12,414 nucleotides of DNA from Candidatus Microgenomates bacterium (GCA_015485595.1 WFTH01000043.1:1-12414), one strand, 5' to 3'. Shown: positions 1-7,809, numbered from the stretch's first letter. A program made the numbers and translations. Notes: generated by a model from the sequence alone, not told the origin.

Positions 1-108
1 ATGCTTAAAAGGCAAGCTAAAAAACCAAGACGCAAACAGAGAAAGAGTAAGCGATTAAAGTTGTTTACTAAGGTTAGAAAAAGCTTGATGTATGAGAATA
101 AACATTAA
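1..108 (+). CDS. Small, very basic protein or C-terminal end of a gene entering from the left
   Basis: An open frame runs from the first base of the window to a TAA at 106-108 and would encode 35 residues, about half of them Lys or Arg, ending in SLMYENKH. The window starts exactly on an ATG, so it cannot be seen whether this is the true start or an internal Met of a longer gene. The composition suits a nucleic-acid-binding tail or a small ribosomal-type protein, but I recognise no family; it does not match the bL34 pattern. It is followed by a long gene-free stretch. Chance openness over 35 codons is possible. Confidence 0.35.
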   Translation: MLKRQAKKPRRKQRKSKRLKLFTKVRKSLMYENKH

Positions 109-372
109 GTTAAACTAAGCATTTCTTAGGCTGAAGTTTATTTTAATGTCGTAAAAGTAATATTGTGCGACATATTAAATCGACCTTTTTAACACTAAGC
201 CAAACAACCCACCCCTTTAACCAAAACAAAAACTTTTAAATAGAGTGGGAGTAGAAGTGGCTATCCTTGTCTTTCCTCAAGAAAACTTTCTTTGAATAAA
301 GTTAGCATTTATTTAAAACTTCAGATTTCTCCAAAGACCTAAAAAACTGTCTACTTATACCCCCCTCAGAAA

Positions 373-397
373 TCTACCAGAGGTCACCTCTGGTAGA
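373..397. repeat. Perfect 12-bp inverted repeat (strong hairpin)
   Basis: TCTACCAGAGGT (373-384) and its exact complement (386-397) flank a single C. As RNA it would form an 11-bp stem with a 3-nt loop. The motif ACCAGAGG recurs at 412-418 and in part at 466-472. A second hairpin is possible at 402-429 (ATAGAG/CTCTAT enclosing AGAGG/CCTCT), and a terminator-like hairpin follows at 430-450, so 370-450 could be one structured transcript. Confidence 0.6.
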
Positions 398-429
398 CAC
401 CATAGAGCTAACCAGAGGTACTCCTCTAT

Positions 430-450
430 AAAAACCAGTTCGGGTTTTTT
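430..450. terminator. Terminator-like hairpin, possibly bidirectional
   Basis: AAAAACC (430-436), loop AGTTCG, then GGTTTTTT (443-450). The stem is short and AU-rich but ends in a T tract; read on the minus strand it also ends in T's. It lies 420 nt beyond the last minus-strand stop (868), so it more likely ends a transcript from within this gap or from the gene at 1-108. Confidence 0.4.
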
Positions 451-686
451 ATGCTTCCACCTCCCACCAGAGATAATCCAGAAAAACGCTATTTAAAAAG
501 GTTTTTAGTTTAAAACCTAAGTAACATCTTATATAACTGTGAAATAACTTCTTTTCACCAGACTAAATCTAGTTAAAATAAGTCCTATAGTTTTAAGTTT
601 TCCACACCTTCATCACTATATCAAACTATATCAACTCCCCTACTTTACCGTCTGGTAATCACCCAAAAAAATTTTTCTCCCCTATC

Positions 687-704
687 TTGTTTTTTAAAAA
701 ACAA
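687..704. repeat. 18-nt perfect AT palindrome
   Basis: TTG, six T, six A, CAA. It is self-complementary over its full length and lies in the gene-free region. It could be a protein-binding site or part of a terminator; the sequence does not decide. Confidence 0.5.
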
Positions 705-867
705 AAAACCTTTCCATAATAAAGAACTAGAAAGTTAAGTTTAGGAAGTTACTTCAGATTAAATAGCTATCGGTTTAGCATTAAAAACATCACCTAGCTA
801 CTTGTTCTTATTATCCCTCCTCTACTCTTTATTTTTGCAAAATTAACGCAAACTGACCACAGAAAAT

Positions 868-1647
868 TTATTTTCCCGGAAAAACCAAGAGGAAAACCAA
901 AAGGCCAAAAAAGGCTACTAAAGCATACTCTTTTAGAGTCTTAGTAAATAGCCTTTCTTGAAGATAGCTATGAATGATACCAAGACCAATGTATAAAAAC
1001 GTCATTAAAAACAAGGCAAAATGCCAAGGCTCAAAGGGAAAAAAACTTAAAGCCACGCTCAACTGAGCTACCAACCATGTTAAAAGACTACTTAGAACTA
1101 ACTCCATTTTAAACTCTGTTTTTTTTAGATTAACCGACCAAGCAACCATAAAGATAAGGATGAAGTGTACTGCGGTCAACACTGGTACTATCAAGTAAAT
1201 AGGCAATCCTAAAGAAAAGACCGTACTGGTTAGCATAAAGGAGATTAAAAGTGTGAAGACTAAACTTGTGGCATGAGCGGCATAAAGCAACTGAACCGTT
1301 CTACCCTTGGCTACTGAAAAAATGTTACTCATTAAGTAGATCGCATACATCCCCAGACCGAACATTACTAGAATAAAAACTTGACTAAAAAAGTGCCGCG
1401 GCAGTAAAAAGTAAAACCAACCTACCGCACCAGCATAGATGGCCGGCAAAGGCAGGATGGTTAGCCACTCATAACGATTAAGGTCATCGGATAAAGCCAA
1501 AGCTGAAGTAAAGTACGTTGTCAAACTAAAGATGGCTATGGCGAGCAGCCTCCAATCAAGCGGTGTTCGTTGAACCAACATCAATCCTAGGCTTAAAATA
1601 ATTGAAGCCAAAACAAACTTCTCTCGTCTTCTAAGTGATGATTTCAT
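868..1647 (-). CDS. Polytopic membrane protein of unknown function
   Basis: A 259-residue protein with a short basic N-terminus (MKSSLRRREK) and about eight or nine hydrophobic segments at roughly residues 11-27, 33-52, 62-81, 88-109, 122-144, 148-172, 182-203, 206-226 and 239-256, so it is almost entirely embedded in the membrane. Charged residues are confined to short loops, and no enzyme or transporter motif is visible. It resembles the uncharacterised integral membrane families common in Patescibacteria (DUF5656 is one candidate, from memory only). Its ATG lies 4 nt after the yebC stop. The nearest purine run is about 14 nt upstream inside yebC, so translation is probably coupled to yebC. 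The pairing may reflect only compact packing. Confidence 0.8.
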   Translation of the reverse strand: MKSSLRRREKFVLASIILSLGLMLVQRTPLDWRLLAIAIFSLTTYFTSALALSDDLNRYEWLTILPLPAIYAGAVGWFYFLLPRHFFSQVFILVMFGLGMYAIYLMSNIFSVAKGRTVQLLYAAHATSLVFTLLISFMLTSTVFSLGLPIYLIVPVLTAVHFILIFMVAWSVNLKKTEFKMELVLSSLLTWLVAQLSVALSFFPFEPWHFALFLMTFLYIGLGIIHSYLQERLFTKTLKEYALVAFFGLLVFLLVFPGK

Positions 1648-1651
1648 GGTG

Positions 1652-2203
1652 TTAAAGACCCTCTATAGAGGTGTAAATGTCTTCTATATCCTCTAAATCT
1701 CTTAGGGACTCAATTAATAGAACAGCTCTCTGCTTAGCTGCTTCATCTAAACTAAGTGGTGTAATCGCCCGAAAACCTCCTGTTTCATCTCGCTTAAACA
1801 AGTAGCTGGTAGAACCAGGACTCCCTAAAGATCCTCCAGAGCGAGAAAGAACATACTTGACTTCGGAACTGGTTCTTTTCGGATTATCCGTTAAAGCTAC
1901 GATCATGTAGGCTTCACCACTAGGGCCAAAGGCTTCATAAACAATTTCTTGAATAGTGGCTCCAGAAGCACTCTTACCTAGCCCTCGATCGATAGCTTTC
2001 TGAATTTTATCTTTGGGCATGTTCGCCGCTCTAGCCTTCTCGAGAGCTACACGTAAAGCGGGATTAAACTTTGGGTCACCAGATTTGCCTTCTTTCACTG
2101 CTACGCGTATCATCTTGGAAACTTGACTGAAAACCTTGGCTCTCTTGGCATCCGTAGCTTCTTTTTTATGCTTGATATTATTCCACTTGCTGTGACCGGC
2201 CAT
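1652..2203 (-). CDS. yebC: YebC/PmpR family protein, shortened form lacking the middle domain
   Basis: Begins with the family hallmark MAGHSKWNNIKHKKEATDAKR, followed by NPALRVALEKARAANMPKDKI and then SGGSLGSPGSTSYLF, all diagnostic of YebC/TACO1. Members act as transcriptional regulators (PmpR type) or as translation factors helping ribosomes at proline-rich stretches. The ATG at 2203-2201 is chosen because the conserved N-terminus starts there and a GGAAG Shine-Dalgarno sits about 8 nt upstream; the open frame extends 35 codons further without conservation. At 183 residues it is about 60 shorter than usual (~240). After SYLFKRD the chain passes almost directly to the C-terminal LIESLRDLEDIEDIYTSIE, so the intervening alpha/beta domain is missing without an obvious frameshift. 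The family call is secure; which activity remains is open. Confidence 0.95.
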   Translation of the reverse strand: MAGHSKWNNIKHKKEATDAKRAKVFSQVSKMIRVAVKEGKSGDPKFNPALRVALEKARAANMPKDKIQKAIDRGLGKSASGATIQEIVYEAFGPSGEAYMIVALTDNPKRTSSEVKYVLSRSGGSLGSPGSTSYLFKRDETGGFRAITPLSLDEAAKQRAVLLIESLRDLEDIEDIYTSIEGL

Positions 2204-2239
2204 GTCTTTTACTTCCTTTCTGTCTTTGCTGCTTTGCAA

Positions 2240-2268
2240 TTGACAAATTAGAGCTTTGACTGTATCCT
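2240..2268 (+). promoter_or_regulatory. Possible sigma70-type promoter of the TPR gene
   Basis: TTGACA at 2240-2245, a 17-nt spacer, then TATCCT at 2263-2268 (4 of 6 matches to the -10 consensus). It lies in the spacer between divergent yebC and the TPR gene, 38 nt before the ATG at 2307, with AAGGGG just upstream of that ATG. The -35 is perfect and the -10 is weak. Confidence 0.35.
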
Positions 2269-2306
2269 TCTTGGGATATTTTACCACGTAAACCAAAAGG
2301 GGTGCC

Positions 2307-3041
2307 ATGTTAAATCACAGTCTGCAAGCTCAAGCTGTTGTAGCAGCCAAAAATCAAGCATGGGGCAAAGCGGTTAAACTTAACCAAGAAATTCTCAAAA
2401 ATAATCCAGACGATACGGCAGCCTTAAATCGACTTGGCGTTGCCTTAATCCAGTTAAAAAAAAACCAAGCTGCTAAAAAAGCTTTTCAAAAAGCCTTAAA
2501 AATAGACCCAAAAAACAAGATTGCTCAAAAAAACCTTGCTAAACTGAAAAACCAAAAGTCACCTACTCCTCAACTAAACTCCAACCAACTTTTTGTAGAA
2601 GAACCAGGAAAAACCAAGATCATTAAGCTTCATCGCTTAGCTAGTAAAGAGGTGCTTGAGTCTCTTTCTCCGGGGGACTGTTGCCAACTAAAACTAAAAA
2701 AGCGCTATATCTCAGTTGAGGTTGAGGGAAAGTACGTCGGAGCCCTGCCGGATGATGTCTCCTTTAGGCTTACCAAGCTTATAAACACTGGTAATAAATA
2801 CAGTTGTTACATTCAAACAGCTGGCCATAATCTCTGCGCTGTCTATCTAAAAGAAACCAAGCAGTCAAAACGCAATCAAGGAGTGAGATCGTTTCCCAAT
2901 CAGTCTATCGTCGGCGGGTTCAAATTCAAAGAGATTAAAGATGAGTACCAAGAAAAAGTTCCATTTGAGGTTATAAACCTAGACCAAGAAGATGAGGTAA
3001 AAGAACCTAAGATAAATCTCGAATCAACCGTGATCACCTAA
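2307..3041 (+). CDS. TPR-repeat protein with a C-terminal beta-rich domain
   Basis: A 244-residue soluble protein. Residues about 3-80 form two to three tetratricopeptide repeats (AAKNQAWGKAVKLNQEILK, then DDTAALNRLGVALIQLKK, then AAKKAFQKALKIDPKN), a protein-protein interaction scaffold. A linker leads to about residues 100-183, a beta-rich module with VEVEGKYVGALPDD and a trailing CAVYLKE. It resembles HIRAN-like small domains in its 'G-x-x-(I/V)-G-x-L-P' turn, but this is a weak resemblance. The tail is acidic and probably disordered. The gene diverges from yebC across about 100 nt, and its last 8 nt overlap the convergent membrane gene. AAGGGG lies about 5 nt before the start. No partner is suggested by the context. 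Confidence 0.85.
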   Translation: MLNHSLQAQAVVAAKNQAWGKAVKLNQEILKNNPDDTAALNRLGVALIQLKKNQAAKKAFQKALKIDPKNKIAQKNLAKLKNQKSPTPQLNSNQLFVEEPGKTKIIKLHRLASKEVLESLSPGDCCQLKLKKRYISVEVEGKYVGALPDDVSFRLTKLINTGNKYSCYIQTAGHNLCAVYLKETKQSKRNQGVRSFPNQSIVGGFKFKEIKDEYQEKVPFEVINLDQEDEVKEPKINLESTVIT

Positions 3042-3900
3042 CTAAAGGTTCTAAATTTTTTCCTAAAAAAAGTACAATGTCGGTACGATAGTTATTCACC
3101 ACTTTGTCAATCTTAAGTGGCTTGTGATTAGGTAAAAGACTTTCCAGCTTCTTGGCTGTAGGCAAACACTCGTCTCTGTCTTTATCTAACACCACCAAGG
3201 AGTTCACGAAAGCCTGATCATCACTTCCGGTTCTAACTACATAGACGCCACCTTGCTCCAAAAGTTGGCTCATGCGAGTAGCAAGACCATTGATGTTTGT
3301 GGTATTAATCACCGCCACAGAACAGATTTTCTCTTTCTGAACCAAACTTCTTTCCAAAAAAGACTCAGTTAAATAGCCTCCATCTTTAGTTTTAAGTTCT
3401 AGAGATTGGGCTGTTAACAGATAGAAGACTAAGTTTGCTTTTTTTAAAAAACTGGTTAAACCTCCTCTCAATCCAGTCCTTGTTAACTGACTGACTAACT
3501 GCCACCGATTAAACTGAGCTGAACTTGGTATCACTACCACCTGGTCTATGGGGACCCCCAACTTGCTTGTAATTTCAAGCTTAAGAGTATCCATCTCATC
3601 TGTTTGAGAAAAATCAATTTCCGTCTTAGTTAAGTAGATTAGCTCATGGGGCTGATTAACAACTGCAGAACGAATTAGGATAGCTTCAAGCCTGTAACGA
3701 GAATCATGGGGGGACAAGAAAGCATAAACTTGATCAAGGCTAAGACTTAAAGAAGCGATGAAAGTCTTGGTAAATAGATATCCTCCCAATAATAAAACGG
3801 CCAAGAATAAAAAGAGGTATCTTAACCCTTGTCGTTTTTTTGACTTTTTGAGCTTAGAGGTTGGTCGTCTAGATTGAAAACGTGGTTTTAACCTTGGCAT
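3034..3900 (-). CDS. Membrane-anchored LytR_C-domain protein (LCP-like, degenerate core)
   Basis: A 288-residue protein with a very basic cytoplasmic N-terminus (residues 1-26), one transmembrane segment (about 27-48) and an extracellular remainder. Residues about 192-281 fit the LytR C-terminal domain: SVAVINTTNINGLATRM, then a GGVYVVRTG strand, then TDIVLFLGKNLEP. The middle (about 68-150, including LGVPIDQVVVIPSSAQF) recalls the LytR-CpsA-Psr fold, but the conserved arginines and aspartates of active LCP phosphotransferases are not apparent. It may be a non-catalytic cell-envelope protein. It starts 15 nt after the tgt stop on the same strand with no Shine-Dalgarno, so it is probably cotranscribed. 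Its 3' end overlaps the TPR gene by 8 nt. Confidence 0.75.
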   Translation of the reverse strand: MPRLKPRFQSRRPTSKLKKSKKRQGLRYLFLFLAVLLLGGYLFTKTFIASLSLSLDQVYAFLSPHDSRYRLEAILIRSAVVNQPHELIYLTKTEIDFSQTDEMDTLKLEITSKLGVPIDQVVVIPSSAQFNRWQLVSQLTRTGLRGGLTSFLKKANLVFYLLTAQSLELKTKDGGYLTESFLERSLVQKEKICSVAVINTTNINGLATRMSQLLEQGGVYVVRTGSDDQAFVNSLVVLDKDRDECLPTAKKLESLLPNHKPLKIDKVVNNYRTDIVLFLGKNLEPLVR

Positions 3901-3915
3901 AGATGTAAACTTAAA

Positions 3916-5088
<1,173 letters not shown>

Positions 5089-5110
5089 TTAGCTCGAATA
5101 TGACTGAATT

Positions 5111-5145
5111 GATACTAGATACTTCTATCTTCCATCTTCTATCCA
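5111..5145. repeat. Degenerate heptanucleotide repeat tract, 5 units
   Basis: Units at 5111, 5118, 5125, 5132 and 5139, of the form CTATCTT or GATACTT. They lie between tgt and queA and end 3 nt before the queA -10 box. The same motif in the same position is found before folD (9953-9994, opposite strand). Confidence 0.7.
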
Positions 5146-5148
5146 TCT

Positions 5149-5154
5149 TATAAT
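5149..5154 (+). promoter_or_regulatory. -10 box (TATAAT) for a leaderless queA mRNA
   Basis: A perfect TATAAT ends 7 nt before the queA ATG (5162), placing the expected transcription start at or next to the A of the ATG. No Shine-Dalgarno is present. The -35 position (5126-5131, TATCTT) is non-consensus and belongs to the heptamer tract. Confidence 0.55.
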
Positions 5155-5161
5155 ATGACCC

Positions 5162-6433
5162 ATGCTTACTCTCGACCGGTTCTCCTACCACTTACCAAAA
5201 GAGCTAATTGCTAATGAGCCGACTCAACCTCGTGACCACAGCCGACTGATGGTGGTTAATCGAGAAACAGGCAACATTAATCACCATCGCTTCTATGAGC
5301 TTGACCAGATTCTAAAACCTGGTGATGTTTTGGTTAGAAACAACACTCGGGTTATTATGGCTAGGCTTTATGGTCAAAAAGAAACTGGAGGCAAGATCGA
5401 GATCTTGCTTAACAAGCCTGTTAATCCTGGCCAATGGGATACTTGGGAGTGCTTGACCAAACCAGGGATTAGAAAGAATTTAAAATTTAAAATTCTTCCT
5501 CGTCATCCTGAACTTGTTTCAGGATCTCATACCTTAAACTCAAGAGATTCTGAAACTCATCTGGACGGAGCCAGATGGGTTCAGAATGACAGAGTGATGA
5601 TGTCCGCCCGTTGTATTGACCTAGGTGATGACAGTTTTACTCGGATTATTAAGTTTGATTATCAAGGTGATTTTTTTGAGCTGATAGATAAGTTAGGTGA
5701 TGTGCCCCTACCGCCCTACATTCACCCAACTAAGCGAAAAGATGAGTTAAAAAAACTTTACCAAACCCAGTTCGCCAAAAAAACCGGCTCGGTCGCAGCC
5801 CCAACTGCCGGTCTGCATTTCACCAACGAACTAGACCAACGCTTGCATAAAAAAGGTATTCAGATAGAAGAAATTACCCTTCATGTCGGTATGGGAACGT
5901 TTGCACCTGTAAAGGAAAAAGACGTGACTAAACATAAGATACACAGTGAGTTTTTCGAGCTTTCTTCGGCTGTGGCAAAAAGGTTAAATCAAGCGAAAAA
6001 AGAGGGACGACGGATTATTGCTGTAGGCACAACAACGGTGAGGGTTTTAGAGTCGTGCATGGAGTTACCAAAAAAACAAACAAGTCAAAGTAGTTTTATC
6101 GAGATGACGAAACTTGTGAAAGGTCGTGATAAAATTACTGATCACAACCGAGAATGTGGAGTCAGATCGATAGAACTACTTAATGCTCAACGCGGTGAAA
6201 CCGACATCTTCGTCTACCCACCTTATAAGTTCAGGTTCACAGATGCTATGATCACCAACTTTCACCTCCCCCACTCCACCTTACTCATGCTAGTCAGTGC
6301 ACTTGTAAGTTGGCCAAACACAAAGGAAAAGTTTATAGACTTTAAATCTAGCCTGATCGGCCAAGCCTACATCGAGGCGATTAAGAAAAAGTATCGTTTC
6401 TATAGCTTTGGTGATGCAATGCTGATTGAGTAA
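5162..6433 (+). CDS. queA: S-adenosylmethionine:tRNA ribosyltransferase-isomerase, with in-frame insertions
   Basis: Transfers and rearranges the ribose of SAM onto preQ1 in tRNA to give epoxyqueuosine, following Tgt. Family blocks seen are the N-terminal FSYHLPKELIANEPTQPRDHSRLMV, LPPYIHP, SVAAPTAGLHFT, LHVGMGTFAPV, GTTTVRVLES, TNFHLPHSTLLMLVSAL and the terminal YRFYSFGDAM. At 423 residues it is about 75 longer than usual (~345). Most of the excess is in two places. One is residues ~112-147, where a palindromic repeat (5502-5590) is read through as RHPELVSGSH and onward. The other is residues ~300-345, just before TDIFVYPPYKF. All family blocks stay in frame, so the gene may still be functional. 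The start fits the family N-terminus and an ATG 7 nt after TATAAT. It converges on tsf with a 6-nt gap. Confidence 0.95.
   Translation: MLTLDRFSYHLPKELIANEPTQPRDHSRLMVVNRETGNINHHRFYELDQILKPGDVLVRNNTRVIMARLYGQKETGGKIEILLNKPVNPGQWDTWECLTKPGIRKNLKFKILPRHPELVSGSHTLNSRDSETHLDGARWVQNDRVMMSARCIDLGDDSFTRIIKFDYQGDFFELIDKLGDVPLPPYIHPTKRKDELKKLYQTQFAKKTGSVAAPTAGLHFTNELDQRLHKKGIQIEEITLHVGMGTFAPVKEKDVTKHKIHSEFFELSSAVAKRLNQAKKEGRRIIAVGTTTVRVLESCMELPKKQTSQSSFIEMTKLVKGRDKITDHNRECGVRSIELLNAQRGETDIFVYPPYKFRFTDAMITNFHLPHSTLLMLVSALVSWPNTKEKFIDFKSSLIGQAYIEAIKKKYRFYSFGDAMLIE
5502..5590. repeat. Palindromic repeat element inserted in frame in queA
   Basis: The terminal inverted repeats GTCATCCTGAAC (5502-5513) and GTTCAGAATGAC (5579-5590) are complementary except at one position. 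Inside are two hairpins: ATCCTGAA/TTCAGGAT (5505-5512/5518-5525), and ATTCTGAA/TTCAGAAT (5547-5554/5580-5587) enclosing CATCTGG/CCAGATG (5558-5564/5571-5577). A related copy is at 12168-12329, sharing both terminal hairpins and the segment before the right hairpin (CTTAA(A)CTCAA). The coding content, RHPELVSGSH, recalls the protein-coding palindromic elements known from Rickettsia (RPE) and other bacteria. Confidence 0.8.
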
Positions 6434-6439
6434 CTTACC

Positions 6440-6898
6440 TTACTCTCCTACCTCAAGACGTTGAAAACGACTCAAAACGAGTTTCTCTCCCAACTTACCA
6501 GACCTCTCTTTAACTAAAGTCTCGATAGTCACGCTAGGATCTTTGATAAACTCCTGTTTTAACAGTTCTTTAAGGTCTGCTGGATTCATGGCCACCACCT
6601 GCATGGCAATGTCTTTACCCAGTTGACGCAGCTCTTCATTTCTGGCTACAAAATCGGTCTCGCACAAGATCTCCACCAAGGCACCGATCTTGCCAGTGGC
6701 ATGAACATAACTAGCTATATAACCTTCTTTCGTCTCCCGATCGGCTTTTTTTTCTGCCTTAGCTAGACCGCGCTTTTTAACCAGCTCCAAAGCTTTTTTA
6801 TAGTCACCACCGGCTTCAGTTAAGGCCTTTTTACAGTCCATTACCCCAGCACCGGTCTCTTCTCTCAGTTTTTTAATATCACTGGCTTTGATTGACAT
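6440..6898 (-). CDS. tsf: Elongation factor Ts, short form
   Basis: Nucleotide-exchange factor for EF-Tu in the cytoplasm. The N-terminal UBA-like domain (residues ~4-40: IKKLREETGAGVMDCKKALTEAGGDYKKAL) and the diagnostic core ETDFVARNEELRQLGKDIAMQVVAMNP (~79-106), whose TDFVAR loop contacts EF-Tu, are intact. At 152 residues it is shorter than the E. coli protein (283) and the compact thermophile form (~196). It lacks a full C-terminal core subdomain and ends RFQRLEVGE. The Shine-Dalgarno AAAGGAG is well placed before the ATG. It follows rpsB on the same strand after 38 nt, the usual rpsB-tsf operon order; that gap is filled by a heptamer repeat tract. The stop codon faces the queA stop. Confidence 0.96.
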   Translation of the reverse strand: MSIKASDIKKLREETGAGVMDCKKALTEAGGDYKKALELVKKRGLAKAEKKADRETKEGYIASYVHATGKIGALVEILCETDFVARNEELRQLGKDIAMQVVAMNPADLKELLKQEFIKDPSVTIETLVKERSGKLGEKLVLSRFQRLEVGE

Positions 6899-6911
6899 GG
6901 TCTTTCTCCTT

Positions 6912-6939
6912 TAATCTAAAATCTATAATTTAAAATCTA
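6912..6939. repeat. Degenerate heptanucleotide repeat tract, 4 units
   Basis: Units of the form AAATCTA start at 6912, 6919, 6926 and 6933. They fill most of the rpsB-tsf spacer and run into the rpsB stop codon (6937-6939). Confidence 0.65.
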
Positions 6940-7695
6940 AGATTGTTTCTTGGTCTCTGCTTTCTTTTCTTCAACTGGCTTCTTTCCTGTCTTACCTTCA
7001 CTGTAGGCCTTGGCAATCTCGGTCATAAACAACTCAACAGATTTAACTGCATCATCGTTTCCAGGAACCGGCACATCAACCAGATCAGGATTACCATTAG
7101 AATCGATCAAGGCTACTACCGGAACTTGGGAGATGCGTGCTTCTTTTACAGCCACCAACTCTCTAACTGGATCGACCACCACTAACATATCAGGCTTGTG
7201 CTTTAAACCTCTTAAACCATCAAAAAATCGCTTAAGTCTGGATACTTCCTTTTCAATCTTACCTACTTCGTACTTGGTGTATCCTTTATAACCTCCCGTC
7301 TCAAGCTTCTTTTCCATCTCCAGCATACGTTTTAAAGACTTGCTTACTTGACTCCAGTTGGTTAAAAGTCCTCCCAGCCAACGACTGGTTACGTAGTGAA
7401 GTCCCACTTCTTTTGACTTAGACTCGATCACTTCCTTCGCAGCAGGCTTGGTGCCCACAACTACAATCTCTTTGCCTTGACTGGCTGCTTGATAGATCAC
7501 GTTATAAGCTTGCTGAAGTTGGGCAGCAGTCTTTTCCAGATCAAAGATGTGAACCCCGTTTTTATGAGTGTAGATAAATCGTTGCATCTTCGGATTCCAG
7601 TCGGCCACCTTATGACCAAAGTGAAGATTAGCTTCAAACAGAGTACGCAAGTCGTACTCAGGGGCTTTGTTTGGAAGACTATCTAGATCTAACAT
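6937..7695 (-). CDS. rpsB: 30S ribosomal protein S2
   Basis: Component of the small ribosomal subunit. Recognised by LFEANLHFGHKVADWNPKMQRFIYTHKNGVHIFDLEKT, then VVGTKPAAKEVI, SRWLGGLLTNW, PDMLVVVDPVRE and VPVVALIDSNGNPDLVDVPVPGNDD. The start is the ATG at 7695-7693: an AAGGA Shine-Dalgarno sits 7 nt upstream and the length becomes 252 residues, typical of S2. The open frame extends 42 codons further upstream, but that part lacks S2 similarity and lies in the mRNA leader. The C-terminus is a short Lys/Glu-rich tail. The promoter at 7839-7810 gives a leader of about 107 nt. It is cotranscribed with tsf. Confidence 0.97.
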   Translation of the reverse strand: MLDLDSLPNKAPEYDLRTLFEANLHFGHKVADWNPKMQRFIYTHKNGVHIFDLEKTAAQLQQAYNVIYQAASQGKEIVVVGTKPAAKEVIESKSKEVGLHYVTSRWLGGLLTNWSQVSKSLKRMLEMEKKLETGGYKGYTKYEVGKIEKEVSRLKRFFDGLRGLKHKPDMLVVVDPVRELVAVKEARISQVPVVALIDSNGNPDLVDVPVPGNDDAVKSVELFMTEIAKAYSEGKTGKKPVEEKKAETKKQS

Positions 7696-7803
7696 AGTTT
7701 GTCCTTGTTTTACACTAACTAAAGGCGCTAGCGAAGGAGCAAAAGAGGCAAGGTCAGGACACTTTAACTCTTTTACACCGATACTTTTTACTTTTTTTAA
7801 GCG
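7696..7803 (-). promoter_or_regulatory. rpsB mRNA leader with possible Shine-Dalgarno-masking pairing
   Basis: About 107 nt lie between the inferred transcription start (~7803) and the rpsB ATG. On the minus strand UGUCCU (7761-7756) is complementary to AGGACA (7705-7700), which contains the Shine-Dalgarno. Long leaders before rpsB are autoregulated by S2 in several bacteria. That this leader does so is inference. Confidence 0.35.
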
Positions 7804-7809
7804 AGGGTG

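Larger units (their letters stand above)
109..867. other. 759-nt gene-free, AT-rich region with several inverted repeats
   Basis: No open frame with a plausible start and protein-like composition is seen on either strand, which is unusual in a window where most spacers are under 200 nt. It contains a hairpin with arms at about 146-151 and 168-173; an almost perfect inverted repeat at 373-397; a terminator-like hairpin at 430-450; two tandem copies of ACTATATCAA at 615-634 (a third copy lies at 8025-8034); and an 18-nt perfect palindrome at 687-704. One DnaA-box-like 9-mer, TTTTCCACA, is at 598-606, but a single box does not make an origin. An ncRNA, a decayed gene or an origin-like spacer are all possible. 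Confidence 0.6.

Noticed and set aside
109..867. Chromosomal origin (oriC)
   Set aside because: AT-rich and gene-free, but only one DnaA-box-like 9-mer and no dnaA, dnaN or rpmH in view.
1660..1671. 12-nt perfect palindrome CCTCTATAGAGG at the yebC 3' end
   Set aside because: Within coding sequence and short enough to arise by chance; no T tract, and the next gene starts only a few bases later.
2204..2308. N-terminal extension of yebC
   Set aside because: The conserved start MAGHSKW and a Shine-Dalgarno are at 2203; the extension overlaps the divergent promoter region and is not conserved in the family.
6943..7686. Three plus-strand open frames opposite rpsB
   Set aside because: They lie wholly within the well-supported rpsB gene or its antisense and have no protein-like features.
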